Source of the DNA: Bog-257 sp963805985
Lineage (GTDB): Bacteria > Acidobacteriota > Terriglobia > Terriglobales > Acidobacteriaceae
Reading direction: 5' to 3'
Assembly: GCA_963805985.1 (NCBI GenBank)
Contig: CAWDWG010000001.1
Location: 434,001-498,000, forward strand
Length of the DNA stretch: 64,000 bases
A program made the translations under genes and the position numbers. The notes beneath the pieces are model-generated. The model ran no database searches, was not told the origin of the DNA, and saw only the letters and a list, made by a program, of their open reading frames with translations. This document shows, piece after piece, positions 42,401 to 51,314 of the stretch (within the stretch, counting starts at the first letter, position 1; every line of letters begins with the position of its first letter).

Positions 42401-43750
42401 TCAGTCTGACTCGTGGAGAGGCGCAGGTACCCGACCGTCCTTGCAGGGCTCCGAGACTCTTACATCCGGCTCGACCGACATGCCAGGCCGCAGCAGGGCG
42501 TCTTTGTTGAAGTCCGGCTTGTCGTGCCCGTCGAAGTCGACTCGCACCGGGATACGCTGCACCACCTTCACATAATTGCCGGTGGCGTTCTCTGGCGGAA
42601 GTAAGCTGTACTTTGCGCCGGTTGCTCCTCCGATGTTGGTCACGTGACCATCCCACTTCCGTCCGCCGTAGGTATCGACCTTGATCTTCACCGGCTGTCC
42701 CGGACACATGTGGCCGAGCTGGGTCTCTTTGAAGTTAGCCGTGACCCAGACATCGTTCAGAGGAACGATGGCCAGCATGTCCTGGCCGATGGCGACGTTC
42801 GATCCCACCTGCACCGATCGCTTGCCCACGATTCCGTCGACCGGCGCGGTGATGGTGGTATAGGAAAGATTCAGCTGCGCCTGATCCAGCGCTGCCTTGT
42901 ATCGCAGCACCTGGGCGTCGGCAGACTGCGATTTGGCTTGGGTCGCGGCTACCGTATTGGGTGTAGCCTGAGCGTTCTTTATCTCGGCATTGGCCTGTTC
43001 AATCCGCGACTGCGCCTGTTTTACCTGGGCGTTCGCCGCCAACAAGTCGGCCTTTCTGGCATCGACAGTAGCGTTGGCAGCCGCGGCTGCCGCGATTGCT
43101 GCATCGAACTGCTGCTGTGAAATCTCACGTTTGCCGAGAAGCTGCTGGTAGCGCTCCACATCCTTGTTCAGCTTCACCGCGTTCGCTTCGGCTTCGGTAA
43201 TCTGCGATTGCGCTGCCTCGGCTTGTTTCTGCGCCGCGGCTACACCGGCTTGCGCGGAAGACATGTCGGCGCTGGCCGAACGGATCTGGCTGAACGAGCC
43301 CACGCTGGACACCGGCACTCCATATTTCGCGGCCTCGGCTTGTGCCTGGTAGTCCTGATAGTCGGCGCGCGCGCGTTCCAAAGCGACGGTGTAGTCGGTG
43401 GGATCGATGACCACCAGCACATCGCCCTTGCGAACGATCTGGCCGTCGTCGAAGTTCACCTTAACGACATATCCGCTGACCCGCGCGCTGATGGGATAGA
43501 TGTGGCCATCGACCTCGGCGTCATCGGTGTCTTCCCACTGGCGGCTCTCCCACCAGAACCAGCCCACCAGGATGATGGCCACAATCGCCACTAGAAAGAC
43601 GATCGGCTTGGCCGCCGGATGCTTTTGAAAAAACCCGCGCCGGTCTTCGTCCGGATGACGCACTTCCGGGTCTTCGTGGTGCTCCTGGCGATTATCCTGC
43701 GGCGGCTCAGACCGCTCGATCTCGTTTGGCTCAGTTGTGGTCGGACTCAT
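42401..43750 (-). CDS. Membrane-fusion (EmrA/HlyD-type) efflux protein
   Basis: 449-residue adaptor with an acidic, Pro-rich cytosolic start, one membrane helix (PIVFLVAIVAIILVGWFWW), a biotinyl-lipoyl-like half (DDAEVDGHIYPISARVSGYV and VVKVNFDDGQIVRKGDVLVV), a long coiled coil (residues about 130-290) and a C-terminal beta barrel (YTTITAPVDGIVGKRSVQVG, VWVTANFKETQLGHM). It links an inner-membrane pump to the outer-membrane protein at 43799. The normal partner, an EmrB-type MFS transporter, is missing; downstream lies a repeat element at 41938-42356. Confidence 0.93.
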   Translation of the reverse strand: MSPTTTEPNEIERSEPPQDNRQEHHEDPEVRHPDEDRRGFFQKHPAAKPIVFLVAIVAIILVGWFWWESRQWEDTDDAEVDGHIYPISARVSGYVVKVNFDDGQIVRKGDVLVVIDPTDYTVALERARADYQDYQAQAEAAKYGVPVSSVGSFSQIRSASADMSSAQAGVAAAQKQAEAAQSQITEAEANAVKLNKDVERYQQLLGKREISQQQFDAAIAAAAAANATVDARKADLLAANAQVKQAQSRIEQANAEIKNAQATPNTVAATQAKSQSADAQVLRYKAALDQAQLNLSYTTITAPVDGIVGKRSVQVGSNVAIGQDMLAIVPLNDVWVTANFKETQLGHMCPGQPVKIKVDTYGGRKWDGHVTNIGGATGAKYSLLPPENATGNYVKVVQRIPVRVDFDGHDKPDFNKDALLRPGMSVEPDVRVSEPCKDGRVPAPLHESD

Positions 43751-43798
43751 GTGTTCTCCGCCTGTTTCTTCAGACTCGCGATGACCCGTACTGCGCGC

Positions 43799-45439
43799 TT
43801 ATTTCCCTGCCGGACCGCCATGCATCTCGCCCAGTGTTCCCGCCGCGCTCGGCGCGGGATTAGGCGTAAGCGTAGGCGCAGGCGTCGGCGTTGCCGGATT
43901 GCCCTGCGGCGTTCCGGTTCCCGGAGTTGCCGGATTGTTCGGCGGTGTTCCGTTACCCGGATTCGCCGGGAGCACGTTTCCCGGCTGCGACAGATACTGC
44001 TTGACCGCCTGCTCAGCATTCCCGATCGCCCGTGCCAGCAGCACCTTCGCGATGTTATGCGCGTACAGGCTCGTAATGTACTGCTCATTAGCCGAGGCCA
44101 GCTGCTGCTGCGCCTGAATCACTTCCACGTTGTTGGTTACGCCGGCGGCGAAGCGGTCCTGTGATTGCTCCAAGGTCTGCTGCGCGTAGTCGAGCCCGGT
44201 CTTCGCCACTTCAACCTGTTTCCCAGCAGCCTTGATGTCGAGCAGCGCGTCCTCGATATCCTGTTCAATGGCCGCGCGAAGGTTATCGACCTGCGCCTGG
44301 CGCTGCTTGACGATCGCTTCATCCTGCTGGATGTCGGCTTCCACCCGGCCGCCCTGAAAGATCGGGATGTTGAGCGTCGCTGCTGCACTCCAGTTCGGCG
44401 CCAGCGAATCGGGAGTGAATCCCAGCACTCCATAGTTTGCCATGAGTCCGATGGACGGCAGCCGCTGTTGCCACGCCCCTTCCCTCGTATATTGCGCCGC
44501 CCGCAGAGACGCCATTGCCGCCTTGTAATCCGGACGCGTCTGCAACGCGCGCTGGTAGGCGTTCTCCAGTTCCTCTTCCGGCAGCGGCTCATATGGAACG
44601 CGGTTCACCAGCCGGAACTTTTGCGTCACCGGCAATCCAATGACGCGTGCCAGCGCGATGCGCTGCTTTTCCAGATCGTTTTGCGCCTGGATCAGGATCG
44701 ACTGCTGGGTCTGCAATTGCACTCGCGCCCGCAGCGTGTCGATCTGTGGCGCAAGACCTGCGTTTTCCTGATCGACGGCTAGTTGATACAGCGCCTGCGC
44801 TGCGTCGAGTTCGGCCTGGGCGGCGGTTACTCGCGATTCGTTGGCAATCGTAAGCAGGTAATTTGCCCCAACCGCCAGAACCACTGTGTCGCGCGCGTCG
44901 CGATAACTGAACTGCGCCGCCTTCACATTCTGCGAGGCGGCGTGAAGATTATTGAAATATTGCAGGTTCAGCGGCGTCCACGTACCGGTGGCTTGTAACT
45001 CGGTTATACCGAATGGTCCGACGGAGCTGGGAAAGCCCGGGAAGTCGAAACCGAAGGCTTTCAGATTGAGGCGCTCCGCCTCTTCCGAGAACGCGCCGTT
45101 CACCACCGGCATGAGCTCGGCCAGCGAGCGCAGCCGCGCCGCTCGGGTCTGGTCGGTAGCGCGATCGCTCAGGTAAAGTCCAAGATTGTATTTCAGGCCG
45201 CGGTCCAGCGCGTCTTCCACGGTGAGATCGATAACCTCCGGCGTAGCCTTGCCCTGAGGAATCGACCCGCTGAACGTATCCTGCGATCGCTGGATAACCT
45301 GTTCGGCGGAAGGCAGTGGACTCAGACCAGGAGTCTCCTGCGCCAGCAGCGTGCCCCCGCCCAGCAGCAACACAGCGCCGAAGCATAGGTAACTCAATCG
45401 CAATGTATGCCGCCTAAGAATGCTGCCGGTCTTTTCCAT
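43799..45439 (-). CDS. TolC-family outer-membrane efflux protein
   Basis: 546-residue outer-membrane factor. Signal peptide region LSYLCFGAVLLLGGGTLLAQ; two TolC repeats (RAARLRSLAELMPVVNGAFS, KVAQ-type helices, DYKAAMASLRAAQYTREGAW, FAAGVTNNVEVIQAQQQLAS); Pro/Gly/Thr-rich tail (PGNGTPPNNPATPGTGTPQG). The ATG at 45439 is used rather than an earlier ATG because the latter lies in the palindromic operator at 45453-45468. It is followed by the adaptor gene 48 bases on and forms one operon with it, likely repressed by the divergent TetR protein. Confidence 0.93.
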   Translation of the reverse strand: MEKTGSILRRHTLRLSYLCFGAVLLLGGGTLLAQETPGLSPLPSAEQVIQRSQDTFSGSIPQGKATPEVIDLTVEDALDRGLKYNLGLYLSDRATDQTRAARLRSLAELMPVVNGAFSEEAERLNLKAFGFDFPGFPSSVGPFGITELQATGTWTPLNLQYFNNLHAASQNVKAAQFSYRDARDTVVLAVGANYLLTIANESRVTAAQAELDAAQALYQLAVDQENAGLAPQIDTLRARVQLQTQQSILIQAQNDLEKQRIALARVIGLPVTQKFRLVNRVPYEPLPEEELENAYQRALQTRPDYKAAMASLRAAQYTREGAWQQRLPSIGLMANYGVLGFTPDSLAPNWSAAATLNIPIFQGGRVEADIQQDEAIVKQRQAQVDNLRAAIEQDIEDALLDIKAAGKQVEVAKTGLDYAQQTLEQSQDRFAAGVTNNVEVIQAQQQLASANEQYITSLYAHNIAKVLLARAIGNAEQAVKQYLSQPGNVLPANPGNGTPPNNPATPGTGTPQGNPATPTPAPTLTPNPAPSAAGTLGEMHGGPAGK

Positions 45440-45452
45440 GTTGCATCCGCGA

Positions 45453-45468
45453 CATACATGCATGTATG
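45453..45468. promoter_or_regulatory. Perfect 16-bp palindrome, candidate TetR operator
   Basis: CATACATGCATGTATG lies between the divergent TolC-type and TetR genes, 14 bases before the TolC start at 45439 and 94 bases before the TetR start at 45563. A symmetric site in this position fits a TetR dimer repressing the efflux operon and perhaps itself. No binding data exist here. Confidence 0.7.
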
Positions 45469-45562
45469 AAATAGTAACAATAATTGAGCTCTTTTAGATG
45501 TGCGCGACGGCACACGCGTTGCGCTAAATTGCATCCAAGTACCGCGTCCATCGCTATTCGGC

Positions 45563-46222
45563 ATGAAGTCGCCCTCCCCCAAACCGCGCCGCCAGGAACG
45601 AGCGGAGGCGACTCGCAGCCGGCTGATCCACGCCGCCGAAAAGATCTTCGCACGGGATGGCTTCGAGGCGGCAAAACTCGAGGAGATCGCGGCTGAGGCG
45701 GGCTATACTCGCGGCGCCTTCTACGCCAACTTCAAGAGCAAGGAAGATCTTTTTCTCGCGCTGCTCGAGGGCGAAATCTCCCGCCGCATTGGCACCGTCG
45801 AACGGCTGATGAAAAGCGTGGGCAATCCCGCGGACAAGCTCACCGTCTTTCGCGAGTTCTTCTTAACCATCTCCCAGGACCGGCGCTGGAGCCTGCTTTC
45901 GCTCGAGTTCAAGCTGTTCGCGGTTCGCCATCCCGAGGTGAAAGCCCGGCTGGCAGCGATGAACCGCCGGCTGATCAAGCCGCGCATCGGCATCCTTCAG
46001 GACATCATGCAGTCGTCGGGGCGCAACTTGCCGGCCTCGCCCGGCGCCGTCGCCATATCGCTTTCCGCCGCAACCAATGCTCTGGCTTTGGAGCACATGC
46101 TCGACCGCAGCATCATGCCGGAATCTGAATTGAAGACCCTGCTGGCAAATTATTTCGACAGCCTCACCAGCGGGCGCGTTCGCACAGCAGCGCGCAACGG
46201 AAAAAAATCATCGCAGTCCTAG
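45563..46222 (+). CDS. TetR-family transcriptional regulator
   Basis: 219-residue regulator. The N-terminal helix-turn-helix is clear: RRQERAEATRSRLIHAAEKI, FARDGFEAAKLEEIAAEAGY, TRGAFYANFKSKEDLFLALL. The C-terminal ligand domain (residues about 75-210) is variable. ATG at 45563 leads straight into the basic start KSPSPKPRRQ and is the likely start, though the frame is open from 45500. Its stop nearly meets that of gpsA. It sits divergent to the efflux pair and probably senses a pump substrate (inference). Confidence 0.93.
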   Translation: MKSPSPKPRRQERAEATRSRLIHAAEKIFARDGFEAAKLEEIAAEAGYTRGAFYANFKSKEDLFLALLEGEISRRIGTVERLMKSVGNPADKLTVFREFFLTISQDRRWSLLSLEFKLFAVRHPEVKARLAAMNRRLIKPRIGILQDIMQSSGRNLPASPGAVAISLSAATNALALEHMLDRSIMPESELKTLLANYFDSLTSGRVRTAARNGKKSSQS

Positions 46223-47247
46223 CTATTTACCAGCCCTACTTCGCTGGTTGACGGGCGCCCCATCAGATCGCGGATCGCGGCTTCCACACTCTTGCCTTGC
46301 TGCAGAATGGCGTGCATCTGTTCGGTGATCGGCATCTCTACGCCAGCCTTGTGCGCCAGACCCACGGCGGCGTTGGTGGTGAGGACGCCTTCCGCGACCA
46401 TGCCGTGCATGCCGGCGATGATGTCGGCCAGTTTGCTGCCGCGTCCCAGCTCGACGCCCACCGCTCGATTGCGCGACAAGCCGCCGGTGCAAGTCAGTAC
46501 CAGATCGCCGAGTCCTGCCAAACCGGCCATGGTACTGGTTTTCCCGCCGCATGCGACGACCAGCCGCGTCATCTCAGCCAGCCCGCGGGTGATCAGCGCG
46601 GCCACAGTGTTGTGCCCCAGGTCGAGACCGGAAAGGACGCCGGCGGCAATCGCGATGATGTTCTTCAGCGACCCTCCAAGCTCCACGCCGACTACATCGT
46701 CATTGGTGTAGACACGAAATCGCGGATCGCTGAATTCCCGTTGCACCGTCACAGCCACATCCTTGTCGGTCGAGGCCACGGCGACCGCAGTCGGATCGCC
46801 CTTAGCAACTTCCTTGGCAAAGCTCGGCCCACTCAGCGCCGCGATGCGAGGACGGAATCCGCCGCTGTTGCCGACAACCTCGGCGATCACCTCAGTCATG
46901 CGCAGGAGCGAATCGTTTTCGATGCCTTTGGTAGCGCTGACGAACAACATGTCTGGACGCAGGTGCGGCTGCATCGTCTGAAACAGGCGACGAGTGTGGT
47001 GTGAGGGCATCACGCTGACAACGACCTCCGCTCCGCGCAACGCCTCTTCAACGCTATTGGTACAGCGGACCGTCTCCGGCACGAGTTGCCCTGGCAGAAA
47101 TAACTGATTGATGCGGGTCGCAGCGATGCTGTCGCGGACCTCGACTTCGTGCGCCCACAGCCGCACCGCATGAGTTTTCTTGCGGCCGAGGACGACGGAG
47201 ATCGCCGTGCCCCACGCACCCGCGCCGATGACCGCGATCTCACTCAT
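46219..47247 (-). CDS. gpsA: NAD(P)-dependent glycerol-3-phosphate dehydrogenase
   Basis: 342-residue enzyme reducing dihydroxyacetone phosphate to sn-glycerol 3-phosphate for phospholipids. IAVIGAGAWGTAISVVLGRK is the NAD loop; VSVMPSHHTRRLFQ, VSATKGIENDSLLRMTE, AALSGPSFAKEVAKGDPTAV and VELGGSLKNIIAIAAGVLSG (catalytic Lys) are family motifs. It ends the plsY-gpsA pair, 10 bases after plsY, a typical phospholipid pairing. It is convergent with the TetR gene, overlapping it by 4 bases. Confidence 0.97.
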   Translation of the reverse strand: MSEIAVIGAGAWGTAISVVLGRKKTHAVRLWAHEVEVRDSIAATRINQLFLPGQLVPETVRCTNSVEEALRGAEVVVSVMPSHHTRRLFQTMQPHLRPDMLFVSATKGIENDSLLRMTEVIAEVVGNSGGFRPRIAALSGPSFAKEVAKGDPTAVAVASTDKDVAVTVQREFSDPRFRVYTNDDVVGVELGGSLKNIIAIAAGVLSGLDLGHNTVAALITRGLAEMTRLVVACGGKTSTMAGLAGLGDLVLTCTGGLSRNRAVGVELGRGSKLADIIAGMHGMVAEGVLTTNAAVGLAHKAGVEMPITEQMHAILQQGKSVEAAIRDLMGRPSTSEVGLVNS

Positions 47248-47256
47248 AAGCAGTTC

Positions 47257-47898
47257 TCAGCGAAACCGGTTTTCCGTTCCTGCCAGCAGGCGGCGGATGT
47301 TGTCTTTGTGTCGAATGATGACGAGCAGCGACGAAACGCCAGCGAGAAGCGCAACTATTATGTTTGTTCGTGCAGGCGGTGCGGTCAGATAAAACAGAAC
47401 GGGAAAGCAGATGGCGGCCACAATACTCCCAAGCGAAACATAACGAGTGAGCGCGACTACGAGCGCGAACGCAATCAGCGCAAACAACATCGCGCGGGGT
47501 GCCAAAGCGGTGAAGGCGCCAGCTGCAGTGGCAACTCCCTTGCCGCCTTTAAAGCGCAGCCAGACAGGGTACATGTGGCCGACAATCGCAGTAAGGCCCG
47601 CCAGCGTCATCACAACATCCACGAGCTCGCCGACCATCGGAATGACGGACGGCTGGGCAGACTGCACGATGAGCATGTGGGCTATCCAAACTGCCGCGTA
47701 GCCTTTCAGTGCATCGAGAAAGAGCGTCGCGATCGCGAGGCCCTTGGATCCGGTTCGCGCGACGTTGGTCGCTCCGATGTTGCCGCTGCCCGTCTTGCGC
47801 ACGTCCAGGCCGCGAAACATCCACACCAGGAGATAACCGAAGGGAATCGAACCCAGCAGATAGGAGACAACGACGATGATGAGGACGAGTTTAGTCAA
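47257..47898 (-). CDS. plsY: Glycerol-3-phosphate acyltransferase PlsY
   Basis: 213-residue membrane enzyme that moves an acyl group from acyl-phosphate to glycerol 3-phosphate. Motif 1 SGNIGATNVARTGSKG, motif 2 GHMYPVWLRFKGGKGVATA and motif 3 IIRHKDNIRRLLAGTE, with about five helices, are all present. It supplies lysophosphatidic acid from the product of gpsA next to it. It overlaps thpR by 8 bases. Confidence 0.97.
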   Translation of the reverse strand: MTKLVLIIVVVSYLLGSIPFGYLLVWMFRGLDVRKTGSGNIGATNVARTGSKGLAIATLFLDALKGYAAVWIAHMLIVQSAQPSVIPMVGELVDVVMTLAGLTAIVGHMYPVWLRFKGGKGVATAAGAFTALAPRAMLFALIAFALVVALTRYVSLGSIVAAICFPVLFYLTAPPARTNIIVALLAGVSSLLVIIRHKDNIRRLLAGTENRFR

Positions 47899-48490
47899 GC
47901 TTTGGAGCGCGAGTTTCTTCCAAAGAATACTGCGATAGCTTCGTATACTGCGCGCCCTGGGGCGACAGCTTGCTCTCGTAAAGACAGAACTCGCGTGCCG
48001 TCATTGTACCGAAGTCGAGATGGTGCAGGCCTTCGACTTTCACGCGCACAGCGAGCAGTCCCGGTGCAGATTGATCTCCACGGCGCGAGTTCGGTCGTCC
48101 GCTGCCACGCCGCGCTAATGTGAGATGTGGTTTGTAGGGACCTGCGCCGCGCTCGAATCCCAGCGGCTCGAGCGCTGCAGCGATGGAGTTGGCTAGTTGC
48201 TGGAGATTTTCGTCGGACTCGATGCCGACCCAGAAGACGCGCGGGGACTTCGGATTAGGAAAGAAACCCGCGCCGCTAAAGGTCAGAGGTACTTGTGCAG
48301 CCTTGATCGGCTCCAGCGCTTGGCGAATGTCATCGAGCTTGTCCGTTTCGCCGAGGAACTGGAGCGTGATGTGAAATGTCTCGGGCCCAACCCAGCGGAC
48401 GTCAGGAGCGAGCGAGCGCATCTGATCGCGGAATTCTGCGATGCGGCGGCGGATGTCAGGATCGATGTCGAGGGCGATGAAAAGTCGCAT
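47891..48490 (-). CDS. thpR: RNA 2',3'-cyclic phosphodiesterase (2H family)
   Basis: 199-residue member of the 2H phosphoesterase family. The two HxT signatures are FHITLQFLGETDKL and KPHLTLARRGSG, with MRLFIALDIDPDIRRRIAEF at the start and LYESKLSPQGAQYTKLSQY at the end. It opens RNA 2',3'-cyclic phosphates. ATG at 48490 is the family start; the frame is open 9 bases further. It leads the thpR-plsY-gpsA run. Confidence 0.9.
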   Translation of the reverse strand: MRLFIALDIDPDIRRRIAEFRDQMRSLAPDVRWVGPETFHITLQFLGETDKLDDIRQALEPIKAAQVPLTFSGAGFFPNPKSPRVFWVGIESDENLQQLANSIAAALEPLGFERGAGPYKPHLTLARRGSGRPNSRRGDQSAPGLLAVRVKVEGLHHLDFGTMTAREFCLYESKLSPQGAQYTKLSQYSLEETRAPKLD

Positions 48491-48567
48491 GAGCAACACG
48501 TACCGATAACAGACCCTGCAACCGCAGATGCGGGATACTCGCTAAACGTCGCCGCGAGTCAGAGAGT

Positions 48568-48659
48568 TGTCATCACGAGCGAAGCGAGGGATCTGCTGTC
48601 CTGCTTCGGGTAGAAAAGCAGATCCCTCGTCGGCCTGAAGGCCTCCTCGGGATGACAAG
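48568..48659. repeat. Large imperfect hairpin (GTCATC / GATGAC class)
   Basis: TTGTCATCACGAGCGAAGCG and AGGGATCTGCT on the left pair with AGCAGATCCCTCGTCGG and CTCGGGATGACAA on the right. The right arm matches 7124-7165, and GTCATCCCGA words match the 88-bp repeats at 23096. It lies between thpR and cinA; a gene is not evident in the 247-base gap. Confidence 0.75.
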
Positions 48660-48737
48660 GATAAAAGGGCTCGGACGCTGGCCTAAAAGGCCAGCTCTAC
48701 CCGAATTGCTAGTTACTAGTTACTGGCTGCTTCTTCC

Positions 48738-49982
48738 TCACATCAGCATTCTTCGCACCATATCGAGCGCGAGCTGGCTGGTCCAGCGGCGGACGCGTTC
48801 GCGGTCGCCGAAGAAACGGCGCTGCACCACGTCATGCTTGTGGCCGTTGGTGACCGCGACATAGACCAGCCCGACAGGCTTCTCTTCCGTGCCGCCGCCG
48901 GGACCGGCGATTCCGGTGACACCTACGCCGATGTCGGCGTTGCAGAGCTCGCGAATATTTTCCGCCAGCGCCACAGCGACTTCTTTGCTAACCGCGCCGT
49001 GAGCCTCGATCATCAGCGGGGGAATGTCGGCGAAGAGCGTCTTGAGTTCGTTGGAGTACACCACGGCGCCGCCGAGAAACGACCGCGAGCTACCGGCCAC
49101 TGCTGTAATGCGCTCAGCGATCATGCCGCCAGTACACGACTCGGCCACGGCGAGCTTCATATTTCGCATCTGCAGGTAGTAGCTGACGATTTCCTCCAGC
49201 GACTCGCCTTGCGCGGAAAAAACAGCGTCTTCGAATTCGTCCTCCAGCTCGCCGGCGAGGCGATCGACGGCGGCCTGCGCCACGTCCTTCGTGGGCGCGG
49301 TCGCGCGCAGATGAAATTCCACCTGGCCCTGCCCGGCCAGCACCGTAGTCTCGATTTGGGGATGCTTCTTGTAGATGGGAGCGGCGCGCAGATCGACGGC
49401 CGACTCGCCCATCATCGCGACCTTCAAGACGCGGCTGGCAATCGCAGCCGGCGGCACCTTTTCGCGCAAACGTGGCGCGCATTCGGACTCCCACATCGCC
49501 TGCACTTCGTGCGGGGGCCCGGGAATCAGCGCTATGATTCGCGGCTTGCCATCGACAACGGTTTCGAGCCACTGTCCCGGTGCGGTTCCTTTTGCATTTG
49601 GCAGCACACTCGCGCCCTGCAGAATGTCGGCCTGCTGCGAATTGTTTTCCGGCATCTGGATGCGGCGCTCGGCAAAGCGCTTGTACATTTCGGCGACGAG
49701 ATTGTGGTCGCGCTTCAACTCAATGCCGAGCGCAGCGGCGACGGCTTCGCGCGTCAGGTCGTCCTGCGTGGGCCCGAGGCCGCCCATGAAGATTGCAATG
49801 TCGGCACGGTGGATTGCAGTGCGCGCGGCCGAGGTGAGGTGCTCCAGGTTGTCACCCACGATGGTCTTGAAGGCGACGCTGATGCCTAATTCGTTGAGGC
49901 GCGCGGTGAGGTAAAGCGAATTGGTGTCCTGACGGTAAGGAGTGAGCATCTCCGAACCGGCCGCGATGATCTCCGCAATCAC
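48738..49982 (-). CDS. cinA: Competence/damage-inducible CinA-family protein
   Basis: 414-residue two-domain protein. The N-terminal MoaB-like domain has IIAAGSEMLTPYRQDTNSLY, FMGGLGPTQDDLTREAVAAA and IALIPGPPHEVQAMWE. The C-terminal amidohydrolase domain has KLAVAESCTGGMIAERITAV, FLGGAVVYSNELKTLF and GVGVTGIAGPGGGTEEKPVG. It has pyrophosphatase activity on ADP-ribose and NMN deamidase activity in the family. It may be induced with DNA uptake, though no competence genes are close. Confidence 0.96.
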   Translation of the reverse strand: MIAEIIAAGSEMLTPYRQDTNSLYLTARLNELGISVAFKTIVGDNLEHLTSAARTAIHRADIAIFMGGLGPTQDDLTREAVAAALGIELKRDHNLVAEMYKRFAERRIQMPENNSQQADILQGASVLPNAKGTAPGQWLETVVDGKPRIIALIPGPPHEVQAMWESECAPRLREKVPPAAIASRVLKVAMMGESAVDLRAAPIYKKHPQIETTVLAGQGQVEFHLRATAPTKDVAQAAVDRLAGELEDEFEDAVFSAQGESLEEIVSYYLQMRNMKLAVAESCTGGMIAERITAVAGSSRSFLGGAVVYSNELKTLFADIPPLMIEAHGAVSKEVAVALAENIRELCNADIGVGVTGIAGPGGGTEEKPVGLVYVAVTNGHKHDVVQRRFFGDRERVRRWTSQLALDMVRRMLM

Positions 49983-50003
49983 GAATTCAGGATAGCAAAA
50001 GCG

Positions 50004-50142
50004 GCACTTAGCAATTAGCCGTTAGCAATTAGCTCTGACGAATGGCAATTTGTGAAGGGCGCGTCCTGAGTGCAGAGGTTTCGTCGGCGCGACGGAGTGA
50101 GTCGCAAAAGCTAAGTGCCAAGTGCTAATTGCTAAGTGCTGC
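50004..50142. repeat. Inverted pair of heptamer tandem arrays
   Basis: Left arm 50004-50034: CTTAGCA, ATTAGCC, GTTAGCA, ATTAGCT. Right arm 50109-50142: the inverse words (AGCTAAGTGCC, AAGTGCT, AATTGCT, AAGTGCT). The arms are complementary in about 24 of 31 positions. The right arm ends one base before the stop codon of the beta-propeller gene (50144) and the left arm is 22 bases from the cinA start. Confidence 0.85.
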
Positions 50143-50143
50143 T

Positions 50144-51190
50144 TCAGTTCAGCGGCAGCAGCGAGCGCCCTTCGATGTCCCAGGATAAGTAGTGCACCCC
50201 GCTGGTGGTGGCGAGAACAGCCGAGCGGCCGGGAGCGAAGGCGAGTCCCACGAGGTTGTGGCCGGAGACGGCCAGCGATACTTTGCGATCGGGAGTGATC
50301 TTCACGACGCCGCGCCGGCCGCCATGCGAGGCGACAACATAAAGATTGTCGTCAACGTCCACGGCAATTCCCTGCGGACGCCCCAGGCCGCGATAGAACT
50401 CGCTGACCTCGCCATGCGGGCTAATTTGATGAACCGCGTCGAAGCTGGACGTGGTCGGACCGGTGACGTAGAGATTGCCATTGTTTCCGAAGGCGAGATG
50501 ATAGGCGGAGATACTGGGCTCGATGGTCGCGAAGACGAAGATCTGGCGGTCGCGGCCGATCTTGAAGATGGTACCGCTGCGGTCGCCAACGTAAAGATTG
50601 CCGTCGCGATCGAAAGCGATGCCCGTAGCCACGCCCATGCCCTCGGCGTAGGAAGTCATGGTGCCGTTTTGCGCGACGCGATACACCGTGCCGTCATAGC
50701 GCGAGGAAACGTACAGGCCGCCGGCGCGATCAAGGGCAAGGCCGGTAGCGTTCATCATCTCGTGCAGGAACGGCTTGACAGTGTAATTGTTATCGATGCG
50801 GTAGATGGCGATGGGAACCTTTTGGCCACGCGATCCAGAGAAAGTGACGTAGATGTTGCCTTGGGCGTCGATCGCGGGATTGGACACCGGATGAAGATTC
50901 TCGGCGATCGGCACGGCAACGCGAACCTGGCTGGGATTGCTGCGGGAACCATTGCTGGAGACGACGACTTCGCCGGAGGCCGCACCATCTGGCACGCGTG
51001 CGACGATGAACTGCTCGGAGCTGATGATCACCGGGCCGTCAACCTCGCCAAAGCTGACGTGCGGCCGGCGCAGTTGATGCGGGCCGAGACCGCTGCCGAC
51101 GATGCGAATCTCGCCGCCGGGCAGAGCGCAGGCGGGATCGATCGCATCGATGTGCGGCTTGCCATTCACGTTCTTGGTTCCCGTCTTCAT
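50144..51190 (-). CDS. IPT/TIG plus NHL-type beta-propeller protein
   Basis: 348 residues. A short IPT/TIG-like domain starts the protein (CALPGGEIRIVGSGLGPHQL), and the rest is a beta propeller made of repeats such as DAQGNIYVTFSGSRGQKVPI, LDRAGGLYVSSRYDGTVYRV, FDRDGNLYVGDRSGTIFKIG and VDVDDNLYVVASHGGRRGVV. Such propellers bind ligands or proteins; an enzymatic role (SMP-30 type) is possible but the metal residues could not be checked. No signal peptide is visible, which is unusual for this class. Start at ATG 51190. Confidence 0.82.
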   Translation of the reverse strand: MKTGTKNVNGKPHIDAIDPACALPGGEIRIVGSGLGPHQLRRPHVSFGEVDGPVIISSEQFIVARVPDGAASGEVVVSSNGSRSNPSQVRVAVPIAENLHPVSNPAIDAQGNIYVTFSGSRGQKVPIAIYRIDNNYTVKPFLHEMMNATGLALDRAGGLYVSSRYDGTVYRVAQNGTMTSYAEGMGVATGIAFDRDGNLYVGDRSGTIFKIGRDRQIFVFATIEPSISAYHLAFGNNGNLYVTGPTTSSFDAVHQISPHGEVSEFYRGLGRPQGIAVDVDDNLYVVASHGGRRGVVKITPDRKVSLAVSGHNLVGLAFAPGRSAVLATTSGVHYLSWDIEGRSLLPLN

Positions 51191-51197
51191 GAGCCCC

Positions 51198-51312
51198 GTT
51201 TGTCAGTTGTCGGTTGTCCGTTGTCGGTTCGAGTCGGTTGTAAAGACGTGCAGCCTTCACTTGCGGCGGTAGCGTTTCGCTGCTGACAACCGACAACTGA
51301 CAACCGACAACG
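51198..51312. repeat. Inverted pair of heptamer tandem arrays (GTTGTCG words)
   Basis: Left 51198-51230: TTGTCAG, TTGTCGG, TTGTCCG, TTGTCGG. Right 51282-51312: the complementary words (CTGACAA, CCGACAA, CTGACAA, CCGACAA). The left arm abuts the beta-propeller start (51190) and the right arm ends 3 bases before the pgpA stop (51315). Confidence 0.85.
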
Positions 51313-51314
51313 TT

